Source: Streptomyces liliiviolaceus
GTDB lineage: Bacteria; Actinomycetota; Actinomycetes; Streptomycetales; Streptomycetaceae
Assembly: GCF_018070025.1 (NCBI RefSeq)
Contig: NZ_JAGPYQ010000001.1
Coordinates: 7,502,001 to 7,566,000 of the forward strand
Direction of reading: 5' to 3'
DNA: 64,000 bases
The position numbers were made by a program, and so were the translations under genes. The notes beneath the pieces were generated by a model, which saw only the letters and a program-made list of their open reading frames with translations, searched no databases and was not told the origin of the DNA. Positions 17,516-32,759 of the stretch are shown piece after piece. Within the stretch, counting starts at the first letter, position 1. The number at the start of each line of letters is the position of its first letter.

Positions 17516-19182
17516 CGATCGATTCCGCCTTCCGTACGTGGGCGGTACGCACCCCGGACGCGGTGGCGCTGCGCGCGCCCGGCAGCCGGCTGACCTACGG
17601 CGAGCTGGACCGCGCGGCGACCCGTCTCGCCCGCCGGCTGCTCGGGCTCGGCGTCCGGCCCCAGGAACTGGTCGGGGTGGCGGCCGTCCCGTGCCCCGAG
17701 TTCGTGGTGGCGGCGCTGGCGGTGCTCCGCGCGGGCTGTGCCTACGTACCGCTGGATCTGGCGTATCCGCAGGAGCGGCTGGCGCACATGCGGCGGGACA
17801 GCGGCATCCGTGTCGTGGTCCGCAGTTCGGGCGAGGAGCTGCCGGCCGCTCTCGCGGACTGCGTGGTCCTCGATCCGGCCGCGGACGACGACGATGGCGA
17901 TGGCGATGGCGTCCGCACCACCGACAGCACGGCCGACGGCACCGCCGACCCCCTGGACGCGGTGCGGGCCGGGCCCGACGATCTGGCGTACGCGATGTAC
18001 ACCTCGGGATCGACCGGGCGTCCCAAGGCGGTCCTGGTCGAGCAGCGCAATGTCACCGCGTTCGCGCTGCGGCAGGACTTCGCCGCGCTCGGGCCCGGCC
18101 GCACCATGCTGCAGAGCAGTTCCTTCTCGTTCGACGCGTCGGTGCTGGAGATCTGGGGGGTGCTGCTGCGCGGGGCCTGTCTGGCCTTCCCGCCGGACGA
18201 CCTGCTGACCTCCGCCGAGCTGGCCGAGGTCCTGGCGGAGCAGCAGGTGACCGACCTGTGGCTGTCGGCCGGCCTCTTCCACCGGATCGCCGACGACGTG
18301 CCGGAGGCGTTCGCGCCCCTGCGCACCGTCGTCACGGGCGGGGACGTCGTGTCCCCGCCCCGGGTACGGCGTGTGCTGAGCGCCAACCCCGGGCTGACGG
18401 TGGCGCACATCTACGGGCCCACCGAGACCACGGTGGCCGTCTGCCGCCGACTGCTCACCGACCCGGACCAGGTGGAGTTCCCGCTGCCGCTGGGTACCGC
18501 GCTGCCCGGGACGTGCCTGCACGTCATGGACGAACGCGGCCGTCCCCTCCCGGCGGGCGAGACCGGCGAACTGTGGATCTCGGGGGAGACCGTCTCCCGC
18601 GGCTACCACGACCGGCCCGAGCTCACCGCGGAACGCTATGTCACCGACCCCGCGACCGGCCGGTACTCGTACCGCAGCGGCGACCTCGCCCGTAAACGCC
18701 CCGACGGCACCGTGGAGTTCGCGGGCCGCGCCGACCAGCAGGTCAAGATCCGCGGTTTCCGGATCGAACCCGGTGAGATCGAGGCCGCGCTCTGCGAGGC
18801 GCCCGGGGTGCGCGCCTGTCTGGTCACCGCGCGCGTCGCGCCCCCCGGCGACAAGCGAGTCGTCGCCTACGTCGTCCCGCGGGCGGCGGGCCCGCTGCCC
18901 GCCGCCGAACTGCACCGCTTCCTCGCCGGGCGGCTGCCCCGCCACATGCTGCCCGCCGAGTACGTGGCGCTCGACGCGCTGCCCCTGGACGCCAACGGAA
19001 AGGAGGACCGGCGCCTCCTGCCCGAGCCGGCCTGGGGGCGCGGCAGCCTCGCCGTGCTCGACACCACCCCCGCCGCTCCCGCCCCCGTGCCCGTCCCCGC
19101 CTCCGCACCCGCCGCTCCCGCCCCCGTGCCCGTCCCCGCCTCCGCACCCGCCGCCCCGGCCGCCCTGCCCGAGAGGATCTGA
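17509..19182 (+). CDS. NRPS-2: stand-alone adenylation protein with Pro/Ala-rich tail
   Basis: A 557-residue single A domain. It has YTSGSTGRPKA (from about residue 164), FSFDASVLEIW, IYGPTETT, YRSGD and GRADQQVKIRGFRIEPGEIE, with the catalytic lysine in DANGKEDRR, so it looks active. It has no carrier domain. Hand-aligned pocket residues are D-A-L-W-V-G-I-V-A, with Asp235 present, suggesting a hydrophobic alpha-amino acid. The tail (residues about 521-551) is a tandem Pro/Ala/Val repeat, probably a flexible linker. Its start overlaps the NRPS-1 stop by 7 nt. It presumably charges the free carrier protein at 4865-5125. Confidence 0.93.
   Translation: MVTIDSAFRTWAVRTPDAVALRAPGSRLTYGELDRAATRLARRLLGLGVRPQELVGVAAVPCPEFVVAALAVLRAGCAYVPLDLAYPQERLAHMRRDSGIRVVVRSSGEELPAALADCVVLDPAADDDDGDGDGVRTTDSTADGTADPLDAVRAGPDDLAYAMYTSGSTGRPKAVLVEQRNVTAFALRQDFAALGPGRTMLQSSSFSFDASVLEIWGVLLRGACLAFPPDDLLTSAELAEVLAEQQVTDLWLSAGLFHRIADDVPEAFAPLRTVVTGGDVVSPPRVRRVLSANPGLTVAHIYGPTETTVAVCRRLLTDPDQVEFPLPLGTALPGTCLHVMDERGRPLPAGETGELWISGETVSRGYHDRPELTAERYVTDPATGRYSYRSGDLARKRPDGTVEFAGRADQQVKIRGFRIEPGEIEAALCEAPGVRACLVTARVAPPGDKRVVAYVVPRAAGPLPAAELHRFLAGRLPRHMLPAEYVALDALPLDANGKEDRRLLPEPAWGRGSLAVLDTTPAAPAPVPVPASAPAAPAPVPVPASAPAAPAALPERI
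19069..19146 (+). repeat. Two perfect 39-nt tandem repeats in the tail of NRPS-2
   Basis: Two identical 39-nt units (19069-19107 and 19108-19146), each coding PAAPAPVPVPASA, followed by a partial third unit. They make an extended, disordered tail on the stand-alone A protein. Such arrays can change copy number without shifting frame. Confidence 0.9.
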
Positions 19183-19188
19183 TCGCCC

Positions 19189-22100
19189 ATGTCTGCCACC
19201 CCCGGCCCCACCGGGGTCCAGGTGCCGCTCAGCCGCGACCAGGAACGAACCTGGTTCGTCGACCAGTTGAGCAGCTGCTCGTCCGACTACCTCATCCCGC
19301 TCCGGCTGCACTTCGCCGGGGCCCTCGACCGCGACGCGCTGCGCCGGGCGCTGGAAGCCCTGGTGGCCCGCCACGAGGTACTGCGCACCGGTGTCGTCGC
19401 GGGGGACGCGAGGCCCGTCGGAGTGGTCCGCCCGGCGGACGCGTTCCGGCTGCGGGAGACGACGGCGCCCGACGCGGGGGCGCTCGACGCGGCCCTCGCG
19501 AAGGAGGCGGCCACCCCGATGGACCTGGCCGCCGAACTGCCCGTGCGCGCCCTGCTGATCCGCCACGGCGAGCGTGAGCACACCCTCGTCCTGACGATCC
19601 ATCACGTCGCCGCCGACGACTGGTCCTGTGCCCTCGTCTACGACGAACTGGCCGCCGACTACGCGGCCTTCACCGCGGGGGACCCGTCCCCGGTCCCGGC
19701 GCCCGCCGAGCCCTACCGCACGGTGGCCGCCCGCCTGGACGCCCTCGCCGACGAGGCGGAGCCGGCCGGGCTGGAGCACTGGCGCACCGCGCTGGCCGAC
19801 CTCACCCCCTTCGAGGTGCCCTGCGACCGGCCCCGCCCCGCCGTCCGGGCCGGGCGGGGAGCGATGCGTACCGCCTTCGTGCTGCCGCCGAAGGTCGCCG
19901 AACCGCTCGTCGCGCTCGGCCGTTCCGTGGGGGCGACCCCCGCGATGCTGCTGACCGCCGCGGTCCAGGGCGTCCTGTACCGCTACACCGGCCGGCAGGA
20001 CGTCACCACCGGCACCACCTACGCGCGCCGCGACGACCCCGCGACCGAACGCCTCCTGGGCGTCCTCATCAACATGCTGCCCCTGCGGGGCCGACCGGCC
20101 CCGGAGCTGACGTTCCGTCAATTCGTCGAGCAGTTCAGGGAGGTGTCGCTCGACGCGTTCGATCACGCCGATGTCCCCTTCGACCGGCTCGTGGGCGAGA
20201 GCGGCGCCGAGCGCGATCCCTCCCGCACCCCACTGTTCCAGATCCTGGTCAACTTCCGCACCGGCCGCCGCCGGGTCCCGGAGCTGCCGGACCTGACCGT
20301 CACCGAACTCCCGATGCCGTACGAGGGTGCCAAGTACGACCTCTGCGTCAGCTTCGAGCAGAGCGCCGCCGGGCTGTGGTGCGGCGTGAACTGGGACACC
20401 GCCCTGTACGACGACGACACGGTGGAACGCCTGGGACAGTGGCTGGAGCGGCTGCTGCGGCACGTCGCGGAGCGGCCCGACACCCTCCTCGACGACATCC
20501 CGCTGCTGTCGGGACCGGAGCAGGACGCCCTGCGCGCCCTGTCCCTGCGCCCGGCCGTCGACACCCCCCACCGCACCCTGCACGAACTGGTGTCCCTCAG
20601 GGCCGCGGCGCAGCCGGAGGCGGTCGCCCTGGTCGACGCCGACGGCACCACGACCAGCTACGCGGCACTGGAGGGGGCCGCCAACGCCGTCGCCCGCCGG
20701 CTGATCGCCCACGGGGTCGGGCCCGACATCCCCGTGGGCCTGCTGATCGACCGTTCCGTCCCGCTGGTCGTCGGCCTCCTCGGCATCCTCAAGGCGGGCG
20801 GCGCCTATCTGCCCATCGAGCCGGCCACGCCCGCCGCCCGGATCGCCACCCTGCTCACCGACGCCGGCGCCCCGGTCTGCCTCACCGCCCCGGAGCACGC
20901 GGGCACCGTCACCGCCGGGGGTGCCGTCCCGCTCACCGTCGACCCGGACGACCGGGCGGCTCCCCCGGCCGTGTCCGTCCACCCCGACCACCTGTGCGCC
21001 GTCTACTACACGTCCGGCTCCACCGGCCGGCCCAAGGGCGTGGCCTGCACGCACCGCGGCTGGGTCAACCGGATGGCGTGGATGCAGCACCGGCACGGTC
21101 TGCGGCCGGGCGAGACGGTCCTGCACAAGACGACCCTGCCGTTCGACGACGCGGCCGTCGAGATCCTCTGGCCGCTGATCACCGGGGGCACGGTGGCGCT
21201 GCTGCCGCCCGGTCTGCACCGCGACCCGCGGGCGCTGGTCGACGCCGCCGTCCGCCACCGCGCCGTCCATGTGCAGTTCGTGCCCAGCGTCCTCGACCTC
21301 TTCCTCGAAGAACTCACCCCCGACGACGTCACCGCGCTGCGCCGGAACCTGCGCAGCGTCCTGTCCAGCGGCGAGGCGCTGCGCCCGGTGCTCGTGGAGC
21401 GCTTCCGTGCCGCGTTCGGCGACGCTGTCAGCCTGGACAACACCTGGGGCGCCACCGAGGTGTCCATCGACTCCACGTTCCACGTCTGCGGCCCCGAGGA
21501 CACCCGCGGCACCGGCGCGGTCAGCCTCGGCCGGCCCATGGACAACAACGAGGTGCTGGTCCTCGACCACCGCCTCTCCCCCCTGCCGCCCGGCGTCCCC
21601 GGCGAGCTGTGCATCGCCGGCATGGGCCTGGCCCGCGGTTATCTGGGCGACCCCGCCAAGACGGCCGGCGCGTTCGTCCCGCACCCCTACCGGCCCGGCG
21701 AGCGCGTGTACCGGACCGGCGACCGCGGCCGGATGCGACCGGACGGCACCTTCGTCTACCTGGAGCGGATGGACCGCCAGGTGAAGGTGCGCGGCGTCCG
21801 GGTGGAGCTGGGGGAGGTCGAGGCCGCGCTGCGCGAACACCGCGCGGTGACGGACGCCGCGGTGGTGACCCGCCGCGTCCCCTCCGGCGATCTGCGGCTG
21901 GCCGCCTACGTCGCCCTCGACGACGCCGGGGCGACCGTCCACGAGCTGCGCGAGCACCTGTCCGCGCGACTGCCCGGGTACGCGGTGCCCTCGATCCTCA
22001 CCGTGCTGGACGCGCTCCCCCGCTCGGCCAGCGGAAAGCTCAGCCCCTCGCTGCTTCCCGAGCCCGACCCGGCCGACCACCAGAGCGCGGACCACGTCGC

Positions 22101-22427
22101 TCCCCGCGACGAGACCGAGCGGATCATCGCCGACATCTGGGCCGACGTGCTCTCCCTGCCCCGCATCGGCGTCCTCGACGACTTCTTCTCCCTCGGCGGC
22201 CACTCCCTGATCGCCACCCGGGCCGTCAACCGCATGCGGCAGGCCTTCGACGCCCGGCTCCCGCTCAGCGTGATCTTCGAGCGGCCGACCGTCGCCGGAA
22301 CGGCGGAGTACATCCACGACCTGATCCTGGCCGAGATCGAGGCGATGTCCGACGACGAGGCACGCCGGCTCCTCACGGAGACCTCCCCGGTCACCACTCC
22401 CGCGGACCACGAACGAGGTGCGACACG

Positions 22428-22431
<4 letters not shown>
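19189..22431 (+). CDS. NRPS-3: single C-A-T module
   Basis: A 1080-residue elongation module. C domain at about 9-440 with HHVAADDWS; A domain at about 460-960 with YTSGSTGRPKG and a conserved NTWGATEVSIDST stretch in place of the usual YGPTE region; PCP with Ser1006 in GGHSL. The end EIEAMSDDEARRLL is a common short C-terminal region that may help docking. Hand-aligned pocket residues are D-D-V-Q-L-S-T-I-D, the same as the third A domain of NRPS-1, so both should load the same amino acid, possibly a diamino acid. The gene starts 7 nt after NRPS-2 and its stop overlaps NRPS-4 by 4 nt. Confidence 0.94.
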
Positions 22432-26888
<4,457 letters not shown>

Positions 26889-26922
26889 CCGCCCCCGACC
26901 CCGACCCTCGATCGAGGTAGCC

Positions 26923-27852
26923 ATGCTGCACGACATGTCCACAGCACCGTCCGGGACGGCGGTCCGCATCCGGGGAACCCACCACAGCGTCGGCCACCAC
27001 GGAGAGATCCTCCAGGGTGTCTTCGAGTCCGACGGACGCCTGCGCCGCGCACTGATCACCCTCCCCTGCCCCCTCTACGAGTCCCACGCCGTCTTCGAAC
27101 CGTCCGACACGAGCACCGGGGTCACCGTCCTCGACCCCTGGCGGACCAAGGCCGCCCGGGCCGCCGAACTCGCCCTGCGCACCCTGGGCGGCGCCCTCAC
27201 CGGCGGCACCCTCGGCCTGACCAGCAACATCCCGCCCGGTCGCGGCTTCGGCTCGTCCACCGCCGACGTCGTGGCGGCCATCGGGGCCGTGTACGACGCC
27301 GCCGGGCGCCGCCCCAGCCCCGCGCAGTACGCCGCCCTGGCCGTCGCGGCCGAGACCGCCTCCGACGCGCTCATGTACGCCCACCGGGCCGTCCTGTTCG
27401 CGCACCGCGAGGGGGAGGTCATCGAGGAACTGGGCGGCCCCCTGATGCCGGTGGCCGTCGTCGGCTTCGGCACCAGCGAGGACAGCGCGGGCACCGACAC
27501 GCTCGCCCTGCCGCCCGCGCGCTACTCGGTCTGGGAGATCGAGGCGTTCCGCCCCCTGCTCGGCGCGGCCCGCCGGGCCGTCCGCACCGGTGACGTCGCC
27601 CTGCTCGGCCGGGTGGCGACCGCCAGTGCGCGGCTCAACCAGCGCCACCTGCCCGTCCCCGGGCTCCCGGACCTGCTGCGGGTCACCGAGGCGGTGGGCG
27701 CGGCCGGGCTCCAGGTCGCGCACAGCGGTGACGTGGCCGGGCTCCTCTTCGACCCCGACCTGCCCGATCTCGCCACCCGCACCGACGACGCCCGCAAGCG
27801 CCTCGCCGACCTGGGCATCGGCGACTCCTGGTACTTCACCACCAAGAACTGA
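26923..27852 (+). CDS. GHMP-family kinase, L-threonine kinase (PduX)-like
   Basis: A 309-residue small-molecule kinase. It has HHGEILQGVF near residue 25, in the place of the GxxGE(L/I)xQG region of PduX-type threonine kinases, and the GHMP ATP loop PPGRGFGSSTADVVA near residue 105. It would phosphorylate the hydroxyl of threonine, or possibly serine or a related amino acid. ATG is preceded by GAGG; a second ATG four codons on is possible. It is the first of five tightly packed genes after the NRPSs. With the following PLP enzyme and the lyase it fits a route O-phosphothreonine, aspartate adduct, 2,3-diaminobutyrate. The substrate is inferred from this context, not shown. Confidence 0.82.
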   Translation: MLHDMSTAPSGTAVRIRGTHHSVGHHGEILQGVFESDGRLRRALITLPCPLYESHAVFEPSDTSTGVTVLDPWRTKAARAAELALRTLGGALTGGTLGLTSNIPPGRGFGSSTADVVAAIGAVYDAAGRRPSPAQYAALAVAAETASDALMYAHRAVLFAHREGEVIEELGGPLMPVAVVGFGTSEDSAGTDTLALPPARYSVWEIEAFRPLLGAARRAVRTGDVALLGRVATASARLNQRHLPVPGLPDLLRVTEAVGAAGLQVAHSGDVAGLLFDPDLPDLATRTDDARKRLADLGIGDSWYFTTKN

Positions 27853-27863
27853 GAGCGGAGACC

Positions 27864-28952
27864 ATGAGATCACCCACTCTGCCCGCGGCCAGCGACTCGG
27901 TCGTCGAGGCGACCGTCCTGCCGCGGCTCATACGCCTCGGCCCCAACCTGTGCGTCGCCGCGTTCACCCTGATGAAGCTGCTCCCGGCCCGCTTCATGCT
28001 CGACCGGGCCGAACAGCGCGGCGAACTCGCCCCCGACACCACGGTCCTGGAGACCTCGTCGGGCACCTTCGCCCTCGGCCTGGCGATGGTGTGCCGGCTG
28101 CGCGGCTATCCCCTGGTCATCGTCGGCGACCCGGCCATCGACCCCGCGCTGCGCCGCAGGCTCGGCGAGCTGGGCGCCCGGGTCGAGATCTGCACCGAGC
28201 CCAGCCCGCGCGGAGGCTTCCAGCAGGCCCGGCTCGACCGGCTGGAGGAACTGCGGAGCATCTACCCCGACCACTACGTCCCGGGCCAGTACGACAACCC
28301 GGACAACCCCAACGCGTACGCCGCGGTGGCCGAGCAGATCGCGGAGACCGTCGGCGCCGTGGACTGCCTGGTCGGACCGGTGGGCTCCGGAGGGTCGACC
28401 GGGGGCACCGCCGCCTTCCTGCGGCTGCCCCAGCCGCACATGCGCCTCATCGGCGTGGACACCTCCCCCAGCGCCATCTTCGGCCAGACCGACGGGCCCC
28501 GTATCGTGCGCGGCCTCGGCAACAGCCTCGTACCGCCCAACGTCAGCCACGACGCCTACGACGAGGTGCACTGGGCGGGCCCCGCGGAGGTCGTCCGGGC
28601 CACCCGCGAACTGCACGCCCGGCACGCCCTCTACATGGGCCCCACCAGCGGCGCGTCCTTCCTCGTCGCCCGCTGGTACGCCGAACGCAACCCCGACGCC
28701 CAGGTGGTGGCCTTCCTGCCGGACGAGGGGCACCGGTACCAGGACTCGGTCTACCGGGACGAGTGGCTCGCGGAGCGGGGCCTGCTGGACGGCCCGGTCG
28801 CCGGCGCGCCCCGCACCGTCACCGATCCCGGTGACGCGGTCGGGGGGTGGGCGCGCATGGAGTGGCGCCGCCGCTCCCTCGACGACGCCCTGCGCGGCAC
28901 CGCCGCCCGTCCGGACCCCGTGTCCGCCCCCGTCCCCGTGGAGCAGCGATGA
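27864..28952 (+). CDS. Cysteine-synthase-like PLP enzyme (beta-replacement)
   Basis: A 362-residue fold type II PLP enzyme. The cofactor lysine is in FTLMKLLPAR (about residue 38) and the phosphate-binding loop is GPVGSGGSTGG. The substrate loop usually read as TSGNTG is TSSGTFALG here, so the usual Asn that contacts PLP O3' is replaced. Such enzymes swap a beta-leaving group (acetate or phosphate) for a nucleophile. With a threonine-type kinase before it and an argininosuccinate-lyase-like enzyme after it, the likely reaction is phosphothreonine plus aspartate to an N-linked adduct. It starts 11 nt after the kinase and overlaps the ATP-grasp gene by 4 nt. Cysteine supply is less likely. Confidence 0.85.
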   Translation: MRSPTLPAASDSVVEATVLPRLIRLGPNLCVAAFTLMKLLPARFMLDRAEQRGELAPDTTVLETSSGTFALGLAMVCRLRGYPLVIVGDPAIDPALRRRLGELGARVEICTEPSPRGGFQQARLDRLEELRSIYPDHYVPGQYDNPDNPNAYAAVAEQIAETVGAVDCLVGPVGSGGSTGGTAAFLRLPQPHMRLIGVDTSPSAIFGQTDGPRIVRGLGNSLVPPNVSHDAYDEVHWAGPAEVVRATRELHARHALYMGPTSGASFLVARWYAERNPDAQVVAFLPDEGHRYQDSVYRDEWLAERGLLDGPVAGAPRTVTDPGDAVGGWARMEWRRRSLDDALRGTAARPDPVSAPVPVEQR

Positions 28953-30187
28953 CCGAGCCGTTCCTGGTCCTCGTCGAGTCCAACACCTCCGGTACGGGGC
29001 CGCTGTTCGCCCGGCGCGCCCGGGACCTCGGGGTCCGGCCGGTGCTGCTGGCCGAGGACCCCGGCCGCTACGGCTACGCCCGGACCGAGGACATCACCGT
29101 GGTCGAGGCCGACACGTCGAGCGCCGGGGCGGTCCTCGACGCGATCGCCGCGCTCGGCGCCGGTCCGCCGGCCGGGGTGACCACCAGTTCCGACTATTTC
29201 GTCCCCGTCGCCGCCGAGGCGGCGCACGCGCTCGGCCTGCCGGGGCCCGACCCCGGGGCCGTGACCCGGTGCCGGCACAAGGGACATCAGCGGGCGGCGC
29301 TCGCCGCGGGGGGTGTGCCCGTGGCCGCCCACACCCTGGTGACCGACGCCGGCGCCGTCCTCGACGCCGTGGGACGCACGGGACCGCCGGTGGTGCTCAA
29401 ACCCGCCGACGGCTCCGGCAGCACCGGTGTCCGCCTGTGCCGCGACCGTGCGCAGGCCGCCGAGCACGCGGCCCGCCTGCTGGCCCGTACGCACAACGAG
29501 CGCGGCATCCCGACCGCTCCCGGCCTCCTCGTGGAGGAGTACGTGGACGGGCCCGAGTTCTCGGTCGAGGTGTTCGGCCGCACTGCCGTCGCCGTCGTGG
29601 GCAAACACCTCGGCGCCGCCCCGCACTTCGTCGAGACGGGGCACGACGTACCCGCACCCGTGCCCACCGGCACGGCACAGCTCCTCGCGGACACGGCCGT
29701 GGCGGCGGTGAAGGCGCTCGGTCTCGGCCACGGCGCGGCCCATGTCGAACTGCGGCTGGCCGCCCGGGGACCCGTGCTCATCGAGGTCAACCCACGGCTC
29801 GCGGGCGGCATGATCCCCGAGCTGATCCGGTCCGCCCTGGGGATCGACCTGGTCGCCGCCCAGGTCGGCGCGGCCCTCGGCCACCGGCCCGACATGGAAC
29901 CCCGTACCGCGCACCACGCCGCACTGCGCTTCCTCGTGGTCGACGAACCCTCGGTGCTCGACGATCCGCCCCCGGCCCCCGCGGATCCGGCGCGGTACGT
30001 CACCGCCGCGGTCCTCACGGGAAGCCGCGGCGTCCCGCTCGTCCCGCGGCACGACCACCGCGACCGCGTCGGCCACGCCACCGCCACCGCCCCCAGTGCC
30101 TCCGCCGCCGCGCGGGCGGCGGAGGAGGCACTGGCCGGGCTGCGCACCTCCCTACGACCGCGACGCGCCGAGGAGAGCCCCGTATGA
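28949..30187 (+). CDS. ATP-grasp carboxylate-amine ligase
   Basis: A 412-residue ATP-grasp protein of the carbamoyl-phosphate synthase/amino acid ligase group. Seen: VVLKPADGSGSTGVRLC (ATP loop), VEEYVDGPEFSVEVF, and the metal-binding end LIEVNPRLAGGMI. It joins a carboxylate to an amine through an acyl phosphate. It overlaps both neighbours by 4 nt in the diamino acid operon. The three-enzyme diaminobutyrate route does not need it, so it may make an amide or dipeptide, or protect an intermediate. Substrates cannot be read from the sequence. Confidence 0.85.
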   Translation: MTEPFLVLVESNTSGTGPLFARRARDLGVRPVLLAEDPGRYGYARTEDITVVEADTSSAGAVLDAIAALGAGPPAGVTTSSDYFVPVAAEAAHALGLPGPDPGAVTRCRHKGHQRAALAAGGVPVAAHTLVTDAGAVLDAVGRTGPPVVLKPADGSGSTGVRLCRDRAQAAEHAARLLARTHNERGIPTAPGLLVEEYVDGPEFSVEVFGRTAVAVVGKHLGAAPHFVETGHDVPAPVPTGTAQLLADTAVAAVKALGLGHGAAHVELRLAARGPVLIEVNPRLAGGMIPELIRSALGIDLVAAQVGAALGHRPDMEPRTAHHAALRFLVVDEPSVLDDPPPAPADPARYVTAAVLTGSRGVPLVPRHDHRDRVGHATATAPSASAAARAAEEALAGLRTSLRPRRAEESPV

Positions 30188-31677
30188 CCGTCACCGCCGA
30201 CGCCACCGCGACCGCCACCGGACGTCTGACCTCCGCCGTGCACCCGGCAGCCGCGGAGATCCTCTTCGAGAGGCATCTGCGGGTCCCCCCGGACCCGGTG
30301 GCCGCCGAACTGGGCCCCACCAGCGAGGTGGACCGCGCCCATGTCGTGATGCTCACCGAGCAGGGCGTCATCGAGCGCGGGACGGCCGCCCGGCTGCTCG
30401 CCGGCATCGAGGAACTGCGCGCCGCCGACTTCGCCCCGCTGCGGCACCTCCCCGCCCCGCGCGGCCGCTACCTCGCCTACGAGGGGCACCTCGTGGACAC
30501 CCTGGGCGAGGAGACCGGCGGCGTCCTGCACAGCGGCCGTTCCCGCAACGACCTCAACGCCACCGTTCTCAGGCTCCAGTTGCGCCGCCCCTACGACCGG
30601 CTGCTCACCGAGACGGACGCCCTCGGCCGGGCCCTCGTCGACCGGGGCCGTCGCTGGCACACCACCGTCATGCCCGCCTACACCCACCACCAGCCCGCCG
30701 TGCCCATCACCTACGGCCACTATCTCGCCGGGGTCGCCGCGGCCCTCGTACGGGATCTGGACCAGCTCGACCACGCGGGCCGCGAACTCGGCGAGAACCC
30801 GCTCGGCGCCGGGGCCGTCGGGGGCACCACCCTGCCCGTCGACGCGGCCCGCACCACCGAACTGCTGGGCTTCGACGCGCCCCTCGCCAACTCCCTGCAC
30901 GCCGTGGCGTCCCGGGACGTGGTGCTGCGGCTGCTCGCCGCCTGCACCGTCCTCGGTGTGCTCCTGACCCGGACCGCCCACGACCTCCAGTCCTGGACCA
31001 GTGCCGAGAACCCCCTGCTCGTCCTGCCCGACGACCTGGTCGGCAGCAGCTCGATGATGCCGCAGAAGCGCAACCCGTTCCTGCTGGAGAACATCCAGGG
31101 CAGGGCGGCGGGCGCGCTCGGCGCGCTCACGGCGGCCACCGCGGCCATGTCGACCGCGCGGTACACCAACGCCATCGCCGTGGGCACCGAGGCGGTCGGC
31201 CATGTGTGGTCCGCCCTGGAGGCCACCACCGACGCCGTGGTCCTGCTGCGGCTGATGATCGAGGGCGCGGAGCCCGACGGGGAGGCCATGCGGCGGCGCG
31301 CCGCGCACGGGCAGACCGCCGCCACCGCGCTCGCCGAGCGCCTCGTCGTGGCGGGGGTGCCGTTCCGCACCGCCCACCACACGGTCGGCGACATCAGCAG
31401 GGTGGCCCTCGTCACCGGCCGGTCCTTCGAGGCCACCGCCGCCGAGCGCCTGGTCGACCACCCCCGCGAACTGCTCGACGCCCTCGACCCCGACTCGGTG
31501 GCCGCCTCCGCGGGCGCGGGAGGCGGGCCCGCCCCGGCCGCCGTGACCGCGGCCCTCGACGACGCCGCCGCCCGCCTCGACGGGCTCGGCGCCGCCGCCG
31601 ACGCCCGCAGGAACCGCTGGACGGCCGCCGGACGCGCGCTCGCCGACGCCGTGTCGACCCTGATCCGCCAACCGTGA
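30184..31677 (+). CDS. Argininosuccinate lyase-like enzyme
   Basis: A 497-residue member of the fumarase/aspartase superfamily. The signature GSSSMMPQKRNP (from about residue 288) and HSGRSRNDLNATV near residue 119 are intact. Family members release fumarate from an N-succinyl substrate. In this operon the expected substrate is the aspartate adduct made by the PLP enzyme, leaving 2,3-diaminobutyrate. Primary arginine synthesis is unlikely because argG and other arginine genes are not beside it. The N-terminus carries a short Thr/Ala-rich leader. The start overlaps the ATP-grasp gene by 4 nt. Confidence 0.88.
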   Translation: MTVTADATATATGRLTSAVHPAAAEILFERHLRVPPDPVAAELGPTSEVDRAHVVMLTEQGVIERGTAARLLAGIEELRAADFAPLRHLPAPRGRYLAYEGHLVDTLGEETGGVLHSGRSRNDLNATVLRLQLRRPYDRLLTETDALGRALVDRGRRWHTTVMPAYTHHQPAVPITYGHYLAGVAAALVRDLDQLDHAGRELGENPLGAGAVGGTTLPVDAARTTELLGFDAPLANSLHAVASRDVVLRLLAACTVLGVLLTRTAHDLQSWTSAENPLLVLPDDLVGSSSMMPQKRNPFLLENIQGRAAGALGALTAATAAMSTARYTNAIAVGTEAVGHVWSALEATTDAVVLLRLMIEGAEPDGEAMRRRAAHGQTAATALAERLVVAGVPFRTAHHTVGDISRVALVTGRSFEATAAERLVDHPRELLDALDPDSVAASAGAGGGPAPAAVTAALDDAAARLDGLGAAADARRNRWTAAGRALADAVSTLIRQP

Positions 31678-31688
31678 GGAGCCCGGCC

Positions 31689-32755
<1,067 letters not shown>

Positions 32756-32759
<4 letters not shown>

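Noticed and set aside
30184..31677. Argininosuccinate lyase as part of arginine synthesis
   Set aside because: No argG or other arginine biosynthetic gene is adjacent, and it is coupled inside the NRPS operon.
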